The position numbers and the translations under genes are program-made. Shown here in pieces: positions 18,609 to 26,706 of a DNA stretch of 64,000 nucleotides. This stretch comes from Pseudooceanicola nanhaiensis (lineage in GTDB: Bacteria > Pseudomonadota > Alphaproteobacteria > Rhodobacterales > Rhodobacteraceae): NCBI RefSeq assembly GCF_020171315.1, contig NZ_JAIUZP010000009.1:124001-188000 (forward strand), read 5' to 3'. A model generated the notes under the pieces. It made no database searches and was not told the origin of the DNA. It saw only the letters and a list, made by a program, of their open reading frames with translations. Numbering within the stretch: the stretch's first letter is position 1; each line of letters begins with the position of its first letter.

Positions 18609-19473
18609 TACCGCCCGGGATATGCGCCGTCGCCTCTGCAAGGGCCACCTGCGGCGGTGTCGGGGCGAAGTCCGGCAGCAGCCTGTCGAAGGTCGTACCG
18701 TCGAGCCGGTGGGGCAGGGACCAGAGATAGCGCATTTCCACCAGCCCGCGCAGGAAGGGGACCGCAGGCGCCGCCATGCGCAGCGGCAGCCAGGGCATCC
18801 GCGTGGCGCGGATGGTCTGGCCCCGGGCCGCGGTCAGCAGGGTGGCGATCTCCTCGGCGCTCAGCGTGTAGCCGGGCATCGTGACCTTTTGGAAGGCGGG
18901 CAGGTCGTTGCGGATCGCGGCCAGCCTCGCCGCCGCGCGGCCCGCGTCGGTCAGCCAGGCCCAGGCATGGGGCACGTCCAGCGCGCCCGGGTAGCGCAGC
19001 ACGCCCCGGTCGAGCCGCGCCGCTATGATCCGGTCGAACCAGCCGCCGGTCGGCGCCTCGTCGAGGAAATCGCCCATGGTCAGCACGATCGTGCGGCAGG
19101 TCTCGCGGTACATCTGTTCCAGTTCGATCCTGAGCCGTCCGAGCGGGTTCGTCGCCCGCTGCGGGCTGTCGGGCCCCCAGGGCATCGGGCTCTCTGGTCC
19201 GTAGACATAGACATTGCCCGGTACCAGCACGGGGATGTCGGCGGCGCGGGCCGCCTGTGCCACGGCGCGATGCAGCGGCATCAGTTGGCGCGCCCAGAGG
19301 TGATAGGAGGGCGGGTTCGCGGCCATCACCACGATCTGCTTGCCGGCCATCGCCTGCGCGAGGTCATCGCGGGCCCGGTCGAAGCGGGTGATCTGCCAGC
19401 CCTCCGCGGCGAGCGCGGCGGCGGCATGGCGCCCGAACTTGCCGGAGGCGCCGATGACGAGAGCATGGGGCAT
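18574..19473 (-). CDS. NAD(P)-binding SDR / epimerase-like protein
   Basis: 299 residues from MPHALVIGASGKFGRHAAAALAAEGWQI, an extended/atypical SDR with the GASGKFG cofactor motif. VLVPGNVYVYGPES resembles the active-site region of nucleoside-diphosphate-sugar epimerases, where the YVYG replaces YxxxK. It probably reduces or rearranges a small metabolite in the cytosol. It is divergent from a LysR regulator 102 bases away, the usual layout for regulator and target. It overlaps the AI-2E gene at the 3' end. Confidence 0.82.
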   Translation of the reverse strand: MPHALVIGASGKFGRHAAAALAAEGWQITRFDRARDDLAQAMAGKQIVVMAANPPSYHLWARQLMPLHRAVAQAARAADIPVLVPGNVYVYGPESPMPWGPDSPQRATNPLGRLRIELEQMYRETCRTIVLTMGDFLDEAPTGGWFDRIIAARLDRGVLRYPGALDVPHAWAWLTDAGRAAARLAAIRNDLPAFQKVTMPGYTLSAEEIATLLTAARGQTIRATRMPWLPLRMAAPAVPFLRGLVEMRYLWSLPHRLDGTTFDRLLPDFAPTPPQVALAEATAHIPGGITPRPAPLPAR

Positions 19474-19575
19474 TGGAGGTCCTTTCCATCGGAAGCGGGA
19501 GAGTCGTCGGCAGGATGCGCCCATCGTAACTGAAGCGGAATTGCGTGAAATCCGGTATCTGCTATTCATTATTGC

Positions 19576-20463
19576 ATGGATCAGGACCTCGACTGGGCAC
19601 TTGTACAGATCTTCCTCGCGGTGGCGGAGGGCGGATCGCTCTCGGCTGCGGCCCGCAGCCTCGGGCAGAGCCAGCCGACGCTGGGGCGGCAGGTGAAGCG
19701 GCTGGAGGACCGGCTGGGGCTTGCGCTCTTCGAGCGGCACGCGCGCGGGCTGGAGCTGAGCGAGGCCGGGCGCCGCCTGCTGCCCGCCGCCCGCGAGATG
19801 GCCGGGGCCATGGGCCGGATGCGCCTTGCCGCCGCCGGTCAGGACGGCGCGCTGCAGGGGCGGGTGCGGATCACGGCGAGCGAGGTGGTGGCCCATCACC
19901 TGCTGCCGCCCCTGATCGCGCAGATGCGGACGGAGCTGCCGCAGGTGGGCATCGACCTCGTACCTTCGGACACGACCGAGAACCTGCTCTTCCGCGAGGC
20001 GGATATTGCCCTGCGCATGTACCGGCCCCGGCAGCTCGACCTTGTGGCGCAGCATCTGGGGGACCTGCCGGTCGGGGCCTTCGCGGCAAAGAGCTATGTG
20101 GCGCGGCGCGGGCGGCCGGGGTCGGCGGCGGAGCTGAAGGACCATGATCTGGTGGGATATGACCGGTCGGAGCTGATGCTGCGGGCGATGCGCGCACTGG
20201 GGCTGGAGATGCAATCCACCGACTTCGCGCTGCGCTGCGACAGCCAGGTCGCCTATTGGGAACTGGTGCGGGCGGGCTGCGGCGTGGGCTTCATGCAATG
20301 CGGCGTGGCCCGGCGCGATCCGCTGGTGGAGGAACTGGAGATCGGGGTGGAGATCCCGCCGCTGCCGGTCTGGATCGCGGCGCATGAGGCGATCCGGCCC
20401 GTGCCCCGGGTGGCCGCCGTCTGGTCGCGACTGGTGGCGGGGCTGGGCGCGCTGACGGGGTGA
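19576..20463 (+). CDS. LysR-family transcriptional regulator
   Basis: 295 residues. The N-terminal helix-turn-helix reads FLAVAEGGSLSAAARSLGQSQPTLGRQVKRLEDRLGLALFERHARGLELSEAGRRLL. An effector-binding domain follows from about residue 90. The ATG at 19576 directly follows an AT-rich stretch. It probably controls the divergent SDR gene and itself. Confidence 0.93.
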   Translation: MDQDLDWALVQIFLAVAEGGSLSAAARSLGQSQPTLGRQVKRLEDRLGLALFERHARGLELSEAGRRLLPAAREMAGAMGRMRLAAAGQDGALQGRVRITASEVVAHHLLPPLIAQMRTELPQVGIDLVPSDTTENLLFREADIALRMYRPRQLDLVAQHLGDLPVGAFAAKSYVARRGRPGSAAELKDHDLVGYDRSELMLRAMRALGLEMQSTDFALRCDSQVAYWELVRAGCGVGFMQCGVARRDPLVEELEIGVEIPPLPVWIAAHEAIRPVPRVAAVWSRLVAGLGALTG

Positions 20464-20528
20464 GCGCGGGGACTTCGGTCGATGGGGAGGCTGCGGCGGG
20501 TAGGTCTGGCGCCTGCGGCGGGCGTGGC

Positions 20529-20590
20529 GAGGGGGCTGTCTGCCCCCTCTTGCGGGCTTTGCCCGCAATTCACCCCCGAGGATATTTCTG
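20529..20590. repeat. REP-like intergenic element
   Basis: Two stem-loops in tandem, GAGGGGGC-TGTCT-GCCCCCTC (20529-20549) and TGCGGGC-TTT-GCCCGCA (20551-20567), followed by CCCCCGAGGATATTT (20573-20587). I recall this hairpin plus GAGGATATTT block from many Rhodobacterales intergenic regions. It lies in the 307-base gap between the LysR gene and leuB, which otherwise shows nothing. Confidence 0.6.
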
Positions 20591-20770
20591 AACAGTGGAT
20601 GAGGGGGATGCGTAGTCGGGACAGGGCCGGGGGCGTTTGGCGGTGCCTGTGGTGGGTCGTGGGGGGACGATCCCGGGGCGGAGGCGGACGGGGCGCGCAA
20701 TCCGGCTTTCTTGACGCAACGTGGCCTTCGGGATAGGCGATGCGGGACGTGATTTCAGGAGGATCGCCCC

Positions 20771-21877
20771 ATGTCTAACCCCTCGCTTCTCATCCTCGCC
20801 GGTGACGGTATCGGCCCCGAGGTGATGGCCGAGGTCCGCAAGATCATCGACTGGTTCGGGACCAAGCGCGGCATCAGCTTCGACGTGACCGAGGATTTGG
20901 TGGGCGGCGCGGCCTACGACGTGCATGGTGTGCCGCTCTCGGATGCCACCATGGAGAAGGCGCAGGAGGTGGACGCCGTCCTGCTGGGCGCCGTGGGCGG
21001 GCCGAAGTACGACAAGCTCGACTTCTCGGTGAAGCCCGAGCGCGGCCTGCTGCGGCTGCGCAAGGAGATGGACCTCTATGCCAACCTGCGCCCGGCGCAG
21101 TGTTTCGACGCGCTGTCCGACTTCTCGTCGCTGAAGCAGGAAGTGGTCTCGGGCCTCGACATCATGATCGTGCGCGAGCTGACCTCGGGCGTCTACTTCG
21201 GTGAGCCCCGCGGCATCATCAAGGAAGGCAACGAGCGCGTGGGCATCAACACCCAGCGCTACACCGAGAGCGAGATCGCCCGCGTGGCGCGCTCGGCCTT
21301 CGAACTGGCCCGCAAGCGCGGCAACAAGGTCTGCTCCATGGAGAAGGCCAACGTGATGGAATCGGGCATCCTGTGGCGCGACGTCGTGCAGGAAATCCAC
21401 GACGCGGAATACCCGGACGTGGAGCTGAGCCACATGTACGCCGATGCCGGCGCCATGCAGCTGACCCGCTGGCCCAAGCAGTTCGACGTGATCGTCACCG
21501 ACAACCTCTTCGGCGACCTGCTCTCGGACCTCGCGGCGATGCTGACCGGCTCGCTGGGCATGCTGCCCTCCGCCTCGCTGGGCGCGCCGATGGCCAACGG
21601 CCGTCCCAAGGCGCTCTACGAACCGGTGCACGGCTCCGCCCCCGACATCGCGGGCAGCGGCAAGGCCAACCCCTGTGCCTGCATCCTCAGCTTTGCCATG
21701 GCGCTGCGCTACAGCTTCGACCTCGGCGCCGAGGCGGACCGGCTGGAAGCGGCGGTCAACGCCGTGCTGGCCAAGGGCATCCGCACCGCGGACCTGCTGA
21801 ACACCGAAGGCGTCACCCCGGCCTCCACCTCGGAGATGGGCGATGCGGTGATCGCGGCGCTCGAAGAGAGCCTCTGA
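20771..21877 (+). CDS. leuB: 3-isopropylmalate dehydrogenase
   Basis: 368 residues. It oxidises and decarboxylates 3-isopropylmalate to 2-oxoisocaproate in leucine synthesis, using NAD+ and Mg2+/Mn2+. [17 protein letters not shown] at the N-terminus, substrate arginines in [16 protein letters not shown] and [14 protein letters not shown], and the metal/signature region [33 protein letters not shown] are all intact. CAGGAGGA precedes the ATG. Monocistronic with its own terminator; leuC and leuD are not in the window. Confidence 0.97.
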   Translation: MSNPSLLILAGDGIGPEVMAEVRKIIDWFGTKRGISFDVTEDLVGGAAYDVHGVPLSDATMEKAQEVDAVLLGAVGGPKYDKLDFSVKPERGLLRLRKEMDLYANLRPAQCFDALSDFSSLKQEVVSGLDIMIVRELTSGVYFGEPRGIIKEGNERVGINTQRYTESEIARVARSAFELARKRGNKVCSMEKANVMESGILWRDVVQEIHDAEYPDVELSHMYADAGAMQLTRWPKQFDVIVTDNLFGDLLSDLAAMLTGSLGMLPSASLGAPMANGRPKALYEPVHGSAPDIAGSGKANPCACILSFAMALRYSFDLGAEADRLEAAVNAVLAKGIRTADLLNTEGVTPASTSEMGDAVIAALEESL

Positions 21878-21900
21878 TTTCATCCCCCCGCGGATGAGAG

Positions 21901-21930
21901 CGGCGCGGCCCCCGGGGCCGCGCCGTTTTT
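21901..21930 (+). terminator. Intrinsic terminator after leuB
   Basis: CGGCGCGGCCCC and GGGGCCGCGCCG arms followed by TTTTT, 24 bases past the stop. Confidence 0.9.
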
Positions 21931-22072
21931 CGTGGGGAATTCCGCTGGTTGGGCGGATGGCCCCTTGCGTCCCCGTCGCGGGTCGGCTGATGCTTGGCCG
22001 CGACGCGGGGCCGGCTGGCGGCCCCGGCAGCGACAGCAGGGCCAGAGCGGGCCGGAACGGGACAGCACGGAC

Positions 22073-23035
22073 ATGGGTACAACGGGCAGCGGCATTCTCT
22101 TCGCGCTGGGCTCCTTCGCGATCTACGCCTCCCAGGATGTGATCGTGAAACTGCTTGGCGGCTCCTATGCGCCGTTCCAGATCGTCTTCTTCTCGGTCCT
22201 CTTCTCCTTCCCGCTGGCCACCGTGCTGCTGATGCGCGACGCGCAGAAGAGCAACCTGCGCCCGGTCCACCCCTGGTGGATGGCGCTGCGCACGGTGGCG
22301 GCCGTGGGCGCGGGGGCCTTTGCCTTCTATGCCTTCTCGGTGCTGCCGCTGGCGGACACCTACGCGATTCTCTTTGCCTCGCCGCTGCTGATCACCCTGC
22401 TGGCGATCCCGATCCTGGGCGAACGGGTGCGCCTGCGCCGGGGGCTGGCGGTGGGGGTGGGCCTCGTCGGGGTCGCGATCGTGGTGCAGCCCGGCCAGAC
22501 GGCGCTCAGCCTCGGGCATGGGGCGGCGCTGGCCTCGGCCTGCTGTTCGGCGCTGTCCTCCGTCGTAGTGCGCAAGATCGGGCGCGAGGAACGCTCGGTC
22601 GTGCTGCTGCTCTACCCGATGATGGCGAACTTCCTGATCATGGGGGCGATCCTGCCCTTCGTATACAAGCCGATGCCGATCGAGGCCCTCGGCGGCATGG
22701 CGGCCATCGCCTTCTGCTCCTTCATCGCCATGCTGGGAATCATCGCGGCCTACACCCGGGCCGAGGCGGCCCTGATCGCGCCGATGCAGTATTCGCAGAT
22801 GCTCTGGGCCCTGTTCTACGGCTGGCTGATCTTCGGGGAATGGCCCTCTGTCACCACCCTGGGCGGGGCGGGCGTGATCATCGCCTCGGGTCTCTACATC
22901 GTCTTCCGCGAGAGCCGGGGCGGCAGTTCGGCCACCACGCCGGTGCTGCGCACACGGACCCGTCCGGGCACCCCGGCGGCGCTTCGGATCGGCCCGTTCC
23001 TGCGTCGCCAGAAAAGCACCGAATTGGTGTCGTGA
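22073..23035 (+). CDS. EamA/DMT-family permease
   Basis: 320 residues from MGTTGSGILFALGSFAIYASQDVIVKLLGGS, with about ten membrane helices in two EamA halves. FYAFSVLPLADTYAILFASPLLITLLAIPILGERV in the first half and YTRAEAALIAPMQYSQMLWALFYGWLIFGEWP in the second are typical. It exports or imports a small metabolite; the substrate is not predictable. The start at 22073 is the first ATG adjacent to the membrane part. A 46-codon upstream extension looks non-coding. The C-terminal 40 residues are basic and Pro/Thr-rich. Confidence 0.87.
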   Translation: MGTTGSGILFALGSFAIYASQDVIVKLLGGSYAPFQIVFFSVLFSFPLATVLLMRDAQKSNLRPVHPWWMALRTVAAVGAGAFAFYAFSVLPLADTYAILFASPLLITLLAIPILGERVRLRRGLAVGVGLVGVAIVVQPGQTALSLGHGAALASACCSALSSVVVRKIGREERSVVLLLYPMMANFLIMGAILPFVYKPMPIEALGGMAAIAFCSFIAMLGIIAAYTRAEAALIAPMQYSQMLWALFYGWLIFGEWPSVTTLGGAGVIIASGLYIVFRESRGGSSATTPVLRTRTRPGTPAALRIGPFLRRQKSTELVS

Positions 23036-23081
23036 GGGGCTTGCAAATGCCTGCGGAAGGGGATAGTTCGCCCTCCACGGT

Positions 23082-23158
23082 CGGAGTGTAGCTCAGCCTG
23101 GTAGAGCACTGTCTTCGGGAGGCAGGGGTCGGAGGTTCGAATCCTCTCACTCCGACCA
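23082..23158 (+). tRNA. tRNA-Pro(CGG)
   Basis: 77 bases that fold into a cloverleaf. The acceptor stem is CGGAGTG/CACTCCG with the C1-G72 pair typical of bacterial tRNA-Pro. The D-stem is GCTC/GAGC and the anticodon stem CTGTC/GGCAG around loop TTCGGGA, giving anticodon CGG. The T-loop is TTCGAAT, and ACCA is encoded. A terminator follows at once. No integrase or attachment-site duplication is visible nearby. Confidence 0.97.
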
Positions 23159-23165
23159 GATAAAC

Positions 23166-23190
23166 AAGGCGCCCTTGGGGCGCCTTTTTT
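23166..23190 (+). terminator. Intrinsic terminator after tRNA-Pro
   Basis: AAGGCGCCC-TTG-GGGCGCCTT followed by a T6 run. Confidence 0.9.
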
Positions 23191-23399
23191 ATTGGGTGTG
23201 AAGCATCTTCCTGATCTGAGCGCGGCAGTACCGAATTTCGGCCAGACGGTCCTCCGCCCGGCCTTGTTGTGCAAGCCGGCCTTATTGGGAACGAACGTGA
23301 TAGGGCTGGGGGCAGGACCCGATTGTCGGGTCTGCCTGTCCCGTGCGTGCCCGTCCGCGTCGCCGGACCCCGGACCGCCGCAGGGCAGATCGCAGGGGC

Positions 23400-24023
23400 T
23401 CAGCCTGCGTGGCGGGCGTAGAGGTCGAGCGGCGTGCCCGGGAACCGGTACAATCCCCCCGCGGTGGTCTCATGCTGCTGGAAGCCGTGGCGGTTGTAGA
23501 ACGCCTCCAGCTCCGCCTTGCTGAGGCCCTCGTCCCCGAACGGATCGTGGTAGAGGGCGATCCCGCAATCCACCGCATCCGCAGCATCGACCAGCCGGCG
23601 CAGCAGCCGGTGCGCGATGCCCTTGCCGCGGTAGGAGGGGACAACCCAGATCCCGCTCAGCACGAAGCGCCGGTCCTTCAGTGCGTGCTCCAGATAGGCG
23701 ACATCGTCGACGGCGTTGCGGTAATAGGTGCGCTCGCCGCTCTCCCCCAGCGTGGCCCGCAGGCCCGGCACCTTGCCGATGGCGGCCACGATCTTCTCGT
23801 ACTTCGCTTCGACGGATTTTTCCGACTGCAGGGTGCTGGCTTCCAGATCGCGCACGATCTGGGGGTGCCGGTCTTCGCAGTAATCCCGCAGCCCGTGTTG
23901 CAGGGCGACGGCGACAAAGGCGCGGAGTTCGCCTTTCAACGTGTCGATCTCGCTTCGGAGTGCGCTTTCGAGGCCCGGCGGCAGGTCGTGCGGCCCGGGA
24001 CTCATCCTGTTTGTATGTGGCAT
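23400..24023 (-). CDS. GNAT-family acetyltransferase
   Basis: 207 residues. The N-terminal half is helical and charged (FVAVALQHGLRDYCEDRHPQIVRDLEA..), the C-terminal half is a GNAT fold with acetyl-CoA motif WVVPSYRGKGIAHRLLRRLVD and C-terminal FYNRHGFQQHET. It transfers an acetyl group to an unknown amine. It is monocistronic, facing the GntR gene divergently. The 240 bases between it and the tRNA terminator show nothing I can support. Confidence 0.85.
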   Translation of the reverse strand: MPHTNRMSPGPHDLPPGLESALRSEIDTLKGELRAFVAVALQHGLRDYCEDRHPQIVRDLEASTLQSEKSVEAKYEKIVAAIGKVPGLRATLGESGERTYYRNAVDDVAYLEHALKDRRFVLSGIWVVPSYRGKGIAHRLLRRLVDAADAVDCGIALYHDPFGDEGLSKAELEAFYNRHGFQQHETTAGGLYRFPGTPLDLYARHAG

Positions 24024-24168
24024 AGCTTCCTCCCCTCGACGTTGTTCTAGCAGATCGCCGGGCAGATCGCACTCGTCGCGTTGACGCGGGGGCCGGTGCC
24101 GTCGATGGCCCCGGGGTTGTCGGCCCTATCGCAGCCCTCTATGGCTGGGGCGACAACCGGGGCGAGAG

Positions 24169-24864
24169 ATGAAACACGGCGCTGCAGAACCTTCGTTGAC
24201 CGATCAGGCCTTTGACCGGACCCGGAGCCTCATCCTGCGGTCCGATCTCGAACCGGGGGCGGAGATCTCGGCCGCGCAACTGTGCGAGAGGCTGGGTCTG
24301 GGGCTGGCCCCGATCCGCGCGGCGCTGGCCCGGCTGGAGCAGCATGGCCTCGTGAGCGCGCAGCCCCGCAAGGGCTACATCGTTGCCCCGCTGACCCTGC
24401 AATCGGTACGCGATGTTTTCGAGATGCGCCTGCTGCTGGAACCCGCCGCCCTGCGCAAGGCTGTCGGGCGGGTGGATTTCGACGTGCTGGAGGCGTTGAA
24501 CGCGGCCTGCCTGCAGGCGGGGCGCGACGGCACGGCGGACGGGCGGATGGACTACCTTGTCGCCAACCGCGAGTTCCACCTCTATCTCGTGCGGCTGTGC
24601 GGCAATGCCCTGATGACCGAGACGCTGGCGCGGGTGCTGGACGAGTCGACGCGGGTGCTGCACCTCGGCCTCAGCCACCAGAACCGCAACCGGGATGACC
24701 GCAACACCCACAGCGCCCTGATCGACGCCCTGCGGCGCGAGGATGCCGACGCGGTCGAGGCCGTCACCCGCGAGGAGGTGCTGACCTCCCGCAGGCTGGT
24801 GATGGAAGCGATCCTGTCGAGCGAGATGTTCCAGAACCTGCGACTCGAAGCCCAGCGGGGCTGA
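24169..24864 (+). CDS. GntR-family regulator, FCD subgroup (first of two)
   Basis: 231 residues. Winged helix with FDRTRSLILRSDLEPGAEISAAQLCERLGLGLAPIRAALARLEQHGLVSAQPRKGYIVAPL. The all-helical FCD ligand-binding domain follows, with metal-ligand-type residues in NREFHLYLVRLCGN and RDDRNTHSALIDAL. Such regulators sense organic acids. It converges on the ABC permease and, with the second GntR gene at 31025, brackets the catabolic block. Confidence 0.9.
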   Translation: MKHGAAEPSLTDQAFDRTRSLILRSDLEPGAEISAAQLCERLGLGLAPIRAALARLEQHGLVSAQPRKGYIVAPLTLQSVRDVFEMRLLLEPAALRKAVGRVDFDVLEALNAACLQAGRDGTADGRMDYLVANREFHLYLVRLCGNALMTETLARVLDESTRVLHLGLSHQNRNRDDRNTHSALIDALRREDADAVEAVTREEVLTSRRLVMEAILSSEMFQNLRLEAQRG

Positions 24865-24891
24865 GACAGCCCCGCCGGAGGATGCAGGGGA

Positions 24892-25683
24892 TCACTCCTG
24901 CACGGTTGCGGCCAGCGTGCCTTCCCAGAAGACCAGCTTGGCATGGGCGAAACGCACGAGCTGCGTGCCGATCACCCCCATGGCGGCGAGGCTGACGAGG
25001 GCTGCGAACATCACGTTCACCTCCATGGTCAGCGCCGAGGCGTTGATCAGGTAGCCGAGCCCCTCGGAGGAGGAGACGAACTCTGCCACCACGGCGCCGA
25101 TCAGGCTGAGGACGATGGCGATCTGAAGGCCTGCAAAGATATGGCCCGCCGCACTTGGGAAACGGATTTCCCAGAAGGTGCGCCAGCGGCCCGTGTTGGC
25201 GGCCCGCGCCATTTCCAGCAGGTCGGCGGGCGTCTGCTTGAGGCCGACCACCGTGTTCACGAAGACCGGGAAAAAGCAGACCAGCACCACCATGATCACC
25301 TTCGATGCCTGATCGAAGCCGAACCAGACGAGGATCAGCGGGGCCAGTGCCACCTTGGGCATGGATTGCAGCGCGATCACCAGCGGGTTGATCAGCCGTT
25401 CCGCGATCCGCCACTCCGACACGACGGCCCCCACGCAGATCGCCGCGACGCAGCCGATGACATAGCCCATCGCGGTCGAGGAGAGCGTGTAGAAGAAGTG
25501 GTGCCAGAACAGCCCGTCGATATAGCCGGTCTTGAGCGCGCCCAGAACGGCCAGCGGCTTGGGCAGGACGTAGCTCGGCACGTCCCAGACATAGACCGCG
25601 ACCAGCCACAGCGCGAGGATCGCCCCGAAGGTGATCAGCGGATAGAGCGCGCCTGTCAGTTTCTCTTTCATGTCGGGCCTCAC
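24892..25683 (-). CDS. ABC transporter permease (nitrate/sulfonate/taurine type)
   Basis: 263 residues, about six membrane helices, with the inner-membrane EAA loop EMARAANTGRWRTFWEIRFPSAAGHIFAGLQIA near residues 160-190. Family of SsuC/TauC/ThiX permeases. Its start overlaps the ATPase stop as GTGA; an ATG at 25671 is an alternative. It works with the ATPase at 25680-26510 and very likely with the binding protein at 29803-30888. Confidence 0.9.
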   Translation of the reverse strand: MRPDMKEKLTGALYPLITFGAILALWLVAVYVWDVPSYVLPKPLAVLGALKTGYIDGLFWHHFFYTLSSTAMGYVIGCVAAICVGAVVSEWRIAERLINPLVIALQSMPKVALAPLILVWFGFDQASKVIMVVLVCFFPVFVNTVVGLKQTPADLLEMARAANTGRWRTFWEIRFPSAAGHIFAGLQIAIVLSLIGAVVAEFVSSSEGLGYLINASALTMEVNVMFAALVSLAAMGVIGTQLVRFAHAKLVFWEGTLAATVQE

Positions 25684-26510
25684 TTATCCAGATGCGAGAA
25701 GATGCCGCGCAGGTGGCGGGTGTAATCCGTGAACCGCGCGTCGGACATCGTGTCCATGGTGCGCGGGCGCGGCAGGTCGATGGTCAGGTCCTCCACCAGC
25801 CGCGCGGGGCGGGGCGAGAGCACGATGACCCGATCCGAGAGATAGACCGCCTCGGGGATGGAGTGGGTGATGAACATCACCGTCTTGCGGGTCTCGTTCC
25901 AGATTCGCTGCAGGTCATCCATCATGGTCTCGCGCGTCATGGCGTCGAGCGCCGAGAAGGGCTCGTCCATCAGCAGGACCTTGGGATCGTTGACGAGGCC
26001 GCGCACGATGCCGACGCGCTGCTGCATCCCGCCCGACAGTTCGGAGGGGTAGCTCTCTGCGAAATGCGCGAGGCCCACCATGTCGAGCAACCGGCGCGCG
26101 CGCTCGGCCCCGGCCTTGCGGTTCAGTCCCTGGCTGCGGACCGGCAGGGTGACATTGTCGAGCACCGTCTTCCACGGCAGCAGCGCGGGCTTCTGGAACA
26201 CGACGCCCACGTCGGAGCGCGGGCCCGCGACGGTTTCACCGCCGACCGACAGCGCCCCGCCCGAGGGTTTAAGCAATCCGGCGGCCACCCGCAGGAGGGT
26301 GGACTTGCCGCACCCCGACGGCCCGAGGATCGAGACGAATTCGCCATCGCCCACGTTCAGCGACAGGCCTTTCACAGCCTCGATGCGACCCTTCTTCGTA
26401 TGAAATGTCACGTCGAGGTCCTTGGCCACCACAAGCGGTGTCCCAAGCGGCTCCGGGCGGCTGGCAGGCTCTTCCACTGAGTCGATCTGCGCCCTGTTTA
26501 CCTGTGCCAC
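25680..26510 (-). CDS. ABC transporter ATP-binding protein (nitrate/sulfonate/taurine type)
   Basis: 276 residues from the GTG at 26510, which has AGGAG 7 bases upstream. A 9-codon upstream TTG is less likely. Walker A LGPSGCGKST, Q-loop VVFQKPALLPW, signature LSGGMQQRVGI and Walker B VLLMDEPFSALDAMTRE are intact. It powers the adjacent permease. It is divergent from the acyl-CoA synthetase gene across a 196-base control region. Confidence 0.93.
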   Translation of the reverse strand: MAQVNRAQIDSVEEPASRPEPLGTPLVVAKDLDVTFHTKKGRIEAVKGLSLNVGDGEFVSILGPSGCGKSTLLRVAAGLLKPSGGALSVGGETVAGPRSDVGVVFQKPALLPWKTVLDNVTLPVRSQGLNRKAGAERARRLLDMVGLAHFAESYPSELSGGMQQRVGIVRGLVNDPKVLLMDEPFSALDAMTRETMMDDLQRIWNETRKTVMFITHSIPEAVYLSDRVIVLSPRPARLVEDLTIDLPRPRTMDTMSDARFTDYTRHLRGIFSHLDK

Positions 26511-26636
26511 GGCAGTACTCCTGTCGGTTTTTCGCAATCAAACCAAACGCCTGACCGGCTGGCCGCTGTTCTGACCAGAAAATGACCGGCAGCGACGCTC
26601 AGTTGGATCGCCTATTGATTTGTCTAAATTCGTATG

Positions 26637-26663
26637 TTGACATTTTAGAGTGGTCAATATGAT
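26637..26663 (+). promoter_or_regulatory. Promoter and inverted repeat upstream of the acyl-CoA synthetase
   Basis: TTGACA (26637-26642), 15 bases, TATGAT (26658-26663), a short-spaced sigma-70-like promoter 44 bases before the ATG. Overlapping it is the inverted repeat TTGAC-N11-GTCAA (26637-26657), a plausible GntR-family operator covering the -35 element. Confidence 0.45.
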
Positions 26664-26706
26664 GTTGCTAGAAAACCGCCTTAATTCGAACAGGGATTGG
26701 AAAACG

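Noticed and set aside
23082-23400. Possible genomic-island insertion at the tRNA-Pro gene
   Set aside because: No integrase, no duplicated tRNA 3' end and no change in gene style is visible near the tRNA.
26538-26600. AACG...GTTCT as a fourth EcfG-type promoter before the ABC ATPase
   Set aside because: The spacing is 18 and the GGAAC half has a mismatch, so it does not meet the pattern of the three accepted sites.
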